DNA of 64,000 bases. Origin: Sthenelais limicola (lineage: Eukaryota > Annelida > Polychaeta > Phyllodocida > Sigalionidae). Below the pieces are notes generated by a model. That model was not told the origin of the DNA, searched no databases, and saw nothing but the letters and a program-made list of their open reading frames with translations. The DNA is taken from assembly GCA_942159475.1 (NCBI GenBank), contig OW804098.1:118197374-118261373 (forward strand), in the 5' to 3' direction. The position numbers and the translations under genes are program-made. Of this stretch, positions 57,430 to 64,000 are shown in pieces (position 1 is the stretch's first letter; each line of letters opens with the position of its first letter).

Positions 57430-57451
57430 AGCCCCCCCCCCCCCCCCCCCA
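57430..57451. repeat. Poly-C run
   Basis: An uninterrupted run of more than 20 C. Its length is prone to slippage and assembly error. Confidence 0.9.
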
Positions 57452-57621
57452 TAGGTGGATTATTAGCAATTAAGTTGCCATAGAATTGATTTTTGATTTT
57501 TATTGGAAAAGGTCCAAAGGGAAAAGTATCATATTATTATTATTGGCAATGATATGATTCTCACCCGGGTATAGGGCCAAGTTAAAAAAAAATAAAAATA
57601 GTTCAGTGATTCACTTAATTT

Positions 57622-58041
57622 GCGATGTGTTGGAGACAAATGAGTCACAAATCGCAACAAAATGGATCTTTAAATATCATCACATTCAAAAGATGAGATT
57701 ATATTTCAATATTTTAAGTTTTATATTCGCATTTTTTAAAAGAAGGTTTGTAATGAGTGGGTAATAGTAGTAATCTAAGGGTGATAAATCGCCCTTATAT
57801 AGACTACCACTGGTAATTACCAATGAAACCAATTTACTATACTGGTAATTACCCACCCCGAAACATTGCAAACTTTACTCTTCCAAAATTAAAATATCAA
57901 ACTTGAAATATAGAAATACATATAAGGCGTCCTAGTGTTTACTACCGTTGGAATCAGCTTGATCTCCTCTTTTCAAATAATGGTGATAGCCCAATATCCA
58001 TATTTTGCGATTTATGACTCATTTTCCTAAAACAGATCACA
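57622..58041. mobile_element. MITE family 2 copy in intron 4
   Basis: GCGATGTGTTGGAGACAAATG ... ATTTTCCTAAAACAGATCAC; a TTTAATACACTGTCCTGAGATTCG sequence follows at 58048, resembling the Ngaro target site. Confidence 0.82.
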
Positions 58042-58191
58042 TATAATATTTAATACACTGTCCTGAGATTCGCTACATGTATTCATATATGACTTAAAGC
58101 GCTAAACTCCTGAATAGTAAGAATATTCCACTAAAGGGATTTTGTAAACAAATATCTTTGAAAATAACCCCTTGTTGATCTAATGTTGCAG

Positions 58192-58344
58192 GCTGAGGCA
58201 GTGCCAGGTGAGGTACACTATGTTACAGGACCAGACGGTCAGCGGCAAATGGACTTTGTACCACTTGATGAGGCAGCCCAGCCAGGTCAGCCATTTATTT
58301 ATTTCACCTCTGAAAGTGTGGAGAACGGAATGCCCATAGGATAA
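58192..58344 (+). CDS. MS4A/CD20-like protein, last exon
   Basis: After GTTGCAG, 50 codons to TAA 58342-58344: AEAVPGEVHYVTGPDGQRQ, then MDFVPLDEAAQPG, then GQPFIYFTSESVENGMPIG. This is a polar cytosolic tail. A possible donor (CCAG/GTCAGC at about 58285) could splice onwards instead, so the final 19 residues are uncertain. Confidence 0.65.
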   Translation, partial: AEAVPGEVHYVTGPDGQRQMDFVPLDEAAQPGQPFIYFTSESVENGMPIG

Positions 58345-59237
58345 ACATAGGCAGTTCGTTCTCCATGCATAGGCGAGTTTGGTTATCCGTGCTCACGTCC
58401 TTAATGCTGCGTTTTGATTGGATAAGACGTCATGGATTGATAGTTACCTAAACGACGCACACCTTGACGCAAAACAAAGTAGTTTGTAGTCGAGGCATTC
58501 AAAATTTACATTTTGATAATTTTTCAACCATATAAATGGTAGGAAACATTAAAAATTGAATACATCAAGTGGGCAGAAGTGAAATAAGTGTTGAACCAAC
58601 CATGTTTCTAGGTTAATTCTACCTATAATGATTTACTTTGCACCATTTTTTATTCAGGAAAACATTGTTGGCATAATGCCAAAAATAACGTTTCATAGCT
58701 AGGGCAGGGTCCTGTCTATCCATATCCTCATAATTGAATATTATTTATTCATTTATTTTAAGATGCACTCTGAGTTAACGTCCAAAACGATATTTGATCT
58801 CGTAGCCTACTATTGCTTTACTATCAATCATATGAAAATAGGAAGTATACTTAGAAAATGATACAGAAATACTCAAAACAAATAATGTACAAGTCTAATC
58901 ACCATATACTGATAAGTACAAATTCAAACGAAAAATAATTATGATTCACAGTCAAATACAGAATAAAAGTATGTCATGACACCACTAGTTACACTTATAT
59001 TCTCCAGGTGGCGCCCGAGTGCAACCTCCGGAGTAAGACAGTCCAGTCCCCAATCTTAGTACAAGGCAAAGAACCAAGTCTCAGCATGGACTGAAACACA
59101 AGAGAGTCAAGTATCCATAGAAGAACCGGCTGAGGACCATTAGAGCTTCCACCTCCCCACAAAACTGGACGAATAGTGTGTGTAGTTGATATGTTTCTAA
59201 AATAATGGTGGTGACTCCTGATGAACGAGTAGTATAT
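58345..59237. other. 3-prime region of the four-TM gene
   Basis: AT-rich. AATAAA at 58962 is a candidate poly(A) signal. It includes AAGATGCACTCTGAGTTAACG (about 58761), a member of a dispersed repeat also seen at about 50008, 53466 and, inverted, 62675. Confidence 0.4.
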
Positions 59238-59651
59238 GTGATCTATTCCAGTAAAATAAATCATAAGTCGCAAACGTGATATTTTTCAAAGTGTTTTTTT
59301 TCAAGATTTCTCTATTGAAATGTTCTGATTTTTGGGGAGTTTTACACTTAAAGTCGTATAAATGCAAGTAACACATTTCGGGACATTGTATTAAATATAT
59401 CCTTGTGTTTTGAAGGCCTTTGTATGGAGTATATTTAGTTACTTTACTGGTACTTACCCATCCAGAAACATTGCAAACTCATTTTTTTTAAATACAAATG
59501 TCAAATTTAAAAATAGAAATACTTCTTAAATGTCAATCATGTTTACTATCATTGGAATCAGCCTGATCTCCTCTTTTTAAATAAGATGGTATCTCATTAG
59601 TGGTAGCCAATTTTTTGCGACTTATGACTTATTTTCCCTAAACGGATCACA
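59238..59651. mobile_element. MITE family 2 copy (about 414 bp)
   Basis: GTGATCTATTCCAGTAAAAT ... TTTTCCCTAAACGGATCAC, with the same interior landmarks (TACTTACCCATCCAGAAACA) as other copies. Confidence 0.85.
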
Positions 59652-62600
59652 TATGTGTATTGCGTGTAGTATTAGTTAGATGTCAGTTCTGTGTGCTTTA
59701 TTGTTCATTTTGCAATGATCTCACTATCCCACTTGTGGGTTCTGCTATTTTGTTTGTTAGAGTCTTGTTTTTACAAAGTTTGAAAATGGGTTATTGAAGT
59801 AACCTGGGTAAACCTTATACTGGGACTGATAGTAATATGCTTGTGGACTGTGTTGGGCCGCAGCGATATATACTATTTTCACAGGTGGAATTATGTTGTG
59901 ATTACAAAGTATGTTAATTGTACAAGTTTGAGATGCAGCTTAATTTATACGCCTTTAAATAATTGTTATTTCATAGTCATAGAAATGTGGAACGTTTAAG
60001 CTCTACGCACGTATTACATAATTGTTCAAGGTAAAGTGATGACATATAATACTATGGGTGTAAAATTAAATAGATGTATGCATGGTATTCGCAAACATAA
60101 TCTGGACAATATTTTGGGGGTTAGGCATTAATTTGATTATCCTATCCTTCCACATATCTATATCAAGCTACATTCAGTTGTTAGTTGCTTCTAATAATAT
60201 ATAAATAAAGAATATTTTTGAGTCTCAAAATTAAATTATGGCCGTAAACTTGGTGAAAAAACATTGGTTGCCATGCCTACCATACATACTTCACTAGTGA
60301 AATACGCACTGTGCATAACTAAATATGTTGTCCTCAGAGCAATGCGTTTATAATAAATGTTAATAAATGTTGTTATGACCAGTTTTGATGTAAATTTCTT
60401 CAGACACACTATACATAACTCTGAGGAACAATATTTTCTCGTCCAATGTTTATGATTTAATATAAACTATTGTATACCTAGACTTTTCATATTGATCCAC
60501 AAATGGATAGTGGGTCATACCAATGCAGAATGAATAAAGAATTTTATTTTCATACATCTTGATTTTCTTATTATTAAGTGCATATTATCCATTTCTTAAT
60601 CATTGTATTGTATACCTTTGTATGCTATTTGCATCTAGATCTCGTGAATGATTAGTGATCAATTTACTGCTTCTGTCCATATTAAACTGCACATTAGGTA
60701 GATTCTAGGGCAAACCCGGAATAAAATAATGTAAATCTGATTTTTGTACATATAATCCAATATGGCCCCAACTGAATAACAAGAATGTTATCTCTGCACC
60801 AGTTGTATTTTATGCCGGGTTCAATGCTAAAATGCTCTGGTCCTTATCCTATTTCTTCCGCTCTCTACAAAGCTTTAATGCTCTCCCGACATATGTCTTA
60901 TGACATGAGTAGAATATCTATATTGATATTGATATCAATCGAAAGATAATTAGATGCTCCACAAATGACTAGTGTCATTTGGTTTGTATCTCCAAGTGGT
61001 GTTCCGTTATGACCATAACACTGACAAAACTAACATTTAAGTCAGGTTCTAAGAACATCAATAGGCCATGTAGGGAGGACCTCGCCGCCCCTCTTCTCCT
61101 ACAGAAACAGCACAACCAAATTACATTAAACTGGCAGCTATATACCAAATTCCATGCAATAAGCACAACAATATACTCATTATCATGAGCATAAATATAA
61201 AAAATACTATTGGTAGCATTTATAAATAGCTAGACACAGCAGTTGGCAAAATAACCTGAATAAATAATCTGAATTAAACCAGTGAGCCTATGTCACAATT
61301 ATGTTTTATTGCATTGTTTGACGTGCTGAATTAAACAATTGACTTCTTACCAGATGGACCACCAGGATTTAGTATTGTATATATAAAAGAGGGGGAGATC
61401 CTCATGCTAGAGACGTTGGTATACATTTGCACCTGCCGTTCAAGTCCCAGTCATTCGCGGAGCAGCTTAGAGTGAACGTCACCTTCCATATACAACTATT
61501 ATTAGAACAGGCATTTTAGGTAGATTTAAGCCCAAACCCGGAATAAAATAATGTAAAGCTGATTTTTGGATATATGATGCGGGACACATGGGGGATCATT
61601 CCCTGAAAAGTCCCCACCTAGGGACTGTGTGCTTTTTGAGATTTTGACGTTTTTGTGTCCTTTTCCACAAAATAGCATTGGTCTCTATGGGAAAAAGCAC
61701 CTGGCTCAGGCCATTATTGCCAACATTAAGAATATTAAGCATTGTTATTTGCAGGGAATATATCATATATAAAATATACTGTACAGGTTGGGGTTGAAAA
61801 GCTGAAAATAATTTTGATGATTTATCTTCACATAAATTAAAATCATGTAAACACTCATTGTGGTCTCTCTTTACCTGGGTCATATCTCCAGCTATACTAT
61901 TTGCATAAATAGGTCAAGGGCTGTTGTATGAGAAATCCTTATTTAAAGCTGCGATCTCAGCTATCATGACAAATGCAGTCTCGTGTTATGAATCATTTGA
62001 CAACATTCATCAATATTCTACTGCTGTTACATGTTTTACAATAAGAATTGGAAGTAAAGTCAGTCAAGCCCCTGATGAGCGATAATGAACTAGGAGCTAG
62101 CAATTGACTATGTTTCGTATTCCATTCAGCATTGCACAGTAAATCAATATTCTGAACAAGTAAAGCTGCATTAAGTTGCAATCTCAACTATTACAACTAA
62201 CTAACTAACACAATATGAACAAATGTACTCATATTATGACATATAGGACTGAATTCATCAACATTATTAATTGATTGATGGATACTTTATTCTGGCTAAG
62301 CATTACATGAGCGGTAGACAACAAAATAAGGTAAACTGACATAGTAGAGACAGTCAAGTGAAAACAGCCCCTGGTGAGCGATAATAAGTGAAGTTATCAT
62401 AGGAAAGGCTTCAGGCTAGGCTCCCGAATACAAATAAGGACGTTTCAGAAGCTCTGCAGCAAAAACAGCCTAACACAATCCTACAAAATGTCGGTCCAAT
62501 GTTTTTTTTGTTTTTTTTTGTTTTTGCAAAACTTTTATTTACCAAATTTAAACATATATGATGAACAAGACAATCGTACATAAGAGGCATTTTCCAGTGT

Positions 62601-63025
62601 TGAACTTAAGAGGATGGAATACATTGGAAAAGAATGGAAGAACATGTAGAAAATCCTTTTGTTTGTTACCGATGTTAACTGAGAGTGCAGCTTTATAAGG
62701 TCCCAAATCAACCCATTCTTTCTTGATCATGAAAGAAATATCTACTGTAGAATAACACATTAGCATAAAATTCTTCCCTCTCTATCCCATCTGCTTAGCA
62801 AGGAAACGTAGGTAAGCGTCATAGACAATCCTAAGTATGGATTTCTAAGGCAATGGGCTCCTGTTGGGACCAAAACTTAAGAATTAGGACAAATCTCTAT
62901 GTCCAAATATACATGTATTTAATTGTACACAAATCTCTATGACATAGTTAATAATATGAATGAAAAGATGGTTGCATGACTGGCTACATCCTAGTTTCTC
63001 CAAAGGTCATTGTAACCTCAGTTTA
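59652..63025. other. Intergenic without recognised gene
   Basis: Includes a direct repeat of about 60 bp with CAAACCCGGAATAAAATAATGTAAA at about 60712 and 61531. Short open frames show no motif support. Confidence 0.5.
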
Positions 63026-63254
63026 TGGGTCAGATTTTCAGAAAATGTACAATTGGCAGCTCTACACATTTTAGGAAATTATCCCAAATTAGGCTGAAAA
63101 ATGAAGAATATCGGGTATATCTGAGTGTATTTGGTATCGCATTGATTCAAAGTATCAGTTCTGTTATGTTAAACTGCAGTTTAAAGCTGATTTTTGTCTT
63201 AAATGTGAGAGGATTGGTGACGCCAAATTGTACATTTTCTGAAATTCTGACACA
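63026..63254. mobile_element. MITE family 1 copy (229 bp)
   Basis: TGGGTCAGATTTTCAGAAAATG ... TTTTCTGAAATTCTGACACA, lying just upstream of the duplicated SLC5 leader. Confidence 0.85.
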
Positions 63255-63267
63255 TGTATGTTGTGTT

Positions 63268-63640
63268 TTTAGAATTACAGAGAAGAGACTAAGCCTATCA
63301 GGGTATGAGACTACATCGGACTACTTTTTGGACAATTGTGTATCACTTCTCCATGGGAGAATAGTATATATATCTCATTTCTTAAATGGGCTGGGTCGAA
63401 AGTTGTTGTCTTATCAAATCTCTATGACTTAAATAGTGATTAGAATGATATGGTTGCATTACAGTTTATTCAATTACCTTTAAACTTCAATCTAAATCTA
63501 TGTATTTGTTTTAGAATTACAGACAAAAAAACAAACCTACCAGGGCATGAAAGCACATCAGTCCACTTGATAGACAATTATGCATCACTGCTTCAGTGGC
63601 AGAATTGTATATATGGCATTTCTTAATTGAGAAGAGTAGG
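63268..63640 (+). repeat. Tandemly duplicated leader region upstream of SLC5 copy 2
   Basis: TTTTAGAATTACAGA...(A/C)C(A/T)ATCAGGG-like leader at 63271-63385 and again at 63513-63640, about 242 bp apart; a third relative is at 6457. TTTTAG before AATTACAG could be a splice acceptor, making 63515 onwards the 5-prime part of the coding exon. Confidence 0.65.
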
Positions 63641-63672
63641 AGATAGTAGTGCTGTTGATTTAACTGAAAGTC

Positions 63673-63837
63673 ATGGCTGCTCTCCCTGACATACCTTCAT
63701 TTCACTGGGCTGATTATACAGTGTTTGCCTTGTCCATTGTAATATCCCTTCTTATTGGTCTGTATTTCGCTTATATGGATAAGAAAAAGGCCCGGAATAC
63801 AAGTGAAGAATACTTATTCTCAGGAAGGAAAGCTCAT
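63673..63837 (+). CDS. First coding exon of an SLC5-type sodium/solute cotransporter, copy 2
   Basis: 55 codons from ATG 63673 to a GTAAGT donor at 63838, ending in phase 0. Peptide: MAALPDIPSFHWADY, TM1 (VFALSIVISLLIGLYFAY), basic loop MDKKKARNTS, then EEYLFSGRKAH. Ser before GRK matches the usual SLC5 S/G-GR turn better than the Ile of copy 1. The protein would couple sodium influx to uptake of small solutes such as monocarboxylates, iodide or vitamins; the substrate cannot be told from this exon. The remaining exons would lie past the right edge. Confidence 0.8.
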
Positions 63838-64000
63838 GTAAGTAATGCATTTCTTTACATCTTGACATCAACTTCAACGGTAAATGTTGGTGACTCTTAA
63901 CCATACCACAAAAACCGAATCTCTAAAAGAAATGGCCCCAGCTCCAAGGCTGGAACCCACTCACATCAACAAAAAAACACACACCCTCTTACAAATAGTC

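Noticed and set aside
57430..57451. Poly-C run as a biological signal
   Set aside because: Length is probably a slippage or assembly product; no context suggests function.

Overview
The window is AT-rich, intron-rich metazoan DNA, most likely from an invertebrate. The evidence is split exons with GT-AG borders, heavy DNA-transposon load, a two-ORF LINE and a Ngaro-type retrotransposon. I cannot name the species.

Host genes. (1) A cytosolic sulfotransferase (SULT) on the minus strand. Its first recognisable exon is 36070-35872 and its last is 9980-9262. The two join in phase across a 25.9-kb intron that holds most of the transposons in the first half. (2) A five-exon, four-transmembrane MS4A/CD20-like gene on the plus strand, 49758-58344. 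(3) Two near-identical first coding exons of an SLC5-type sodium/solute cotransporter, pointing outwards at the two ends of the window (4832-4668 minus, 63673-63837 plus), plus a truncated third copy at 6605. (4) A PHD-finger first exon (26892-26489 minus) inside the SULT intron.

Mobile DNA. 3484-4322 is a TTAA-flanked piggyBac-type MITE. 10.4-16.2 kb is a decayed L1/Tx1-like LINE whose ORF1 carries a C-terminal NADAR (YbiA-like) domain. 17528-23118 is a structurally complete Ngaro element with intact gag, RT-RNase H and tyrosine recombinase, A1/B1-A2-B2 split direct repeats, and no target duplication. Two MITE families with about 230-bp and about 400-bp units fill introns and intergenic DNA.

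The most unusual feature is a set of long non-coding elements, most with precise terminal inverted repeats (TIRs). Each is studded with many copies, in both orientations, of its own 12-17-bp CpG-containing motif: 1335-3359 (GGCATACGCACGGTAT), 24963-26079 (TTCCATACGAATACA), 32696-35842 (GATGGGCGTTTG), 37932-43908 (GTCACCGTGAYTATG) and probably 16.86-23.47 kb (AAAAACGTCGCC, split by the Ngaro insertion). 46610-47978 is a related case with a 34-bp TIR. The motifs differ between families and are not the TIRs.

Tandem repeats: a GGAGG/TTACT minisatellite and a 170-bp repeat (27.4-28.3 kb), CCCTC-type pyrimidine-rich arrays (28.6 and 39.8-41.6 kb, the latter with a 587-bp higher-order duplication), and a 425-bp-spaced duplication at 30.6-31.1 kb. 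No rRNA, functional tRNA or CRISPR was seen.
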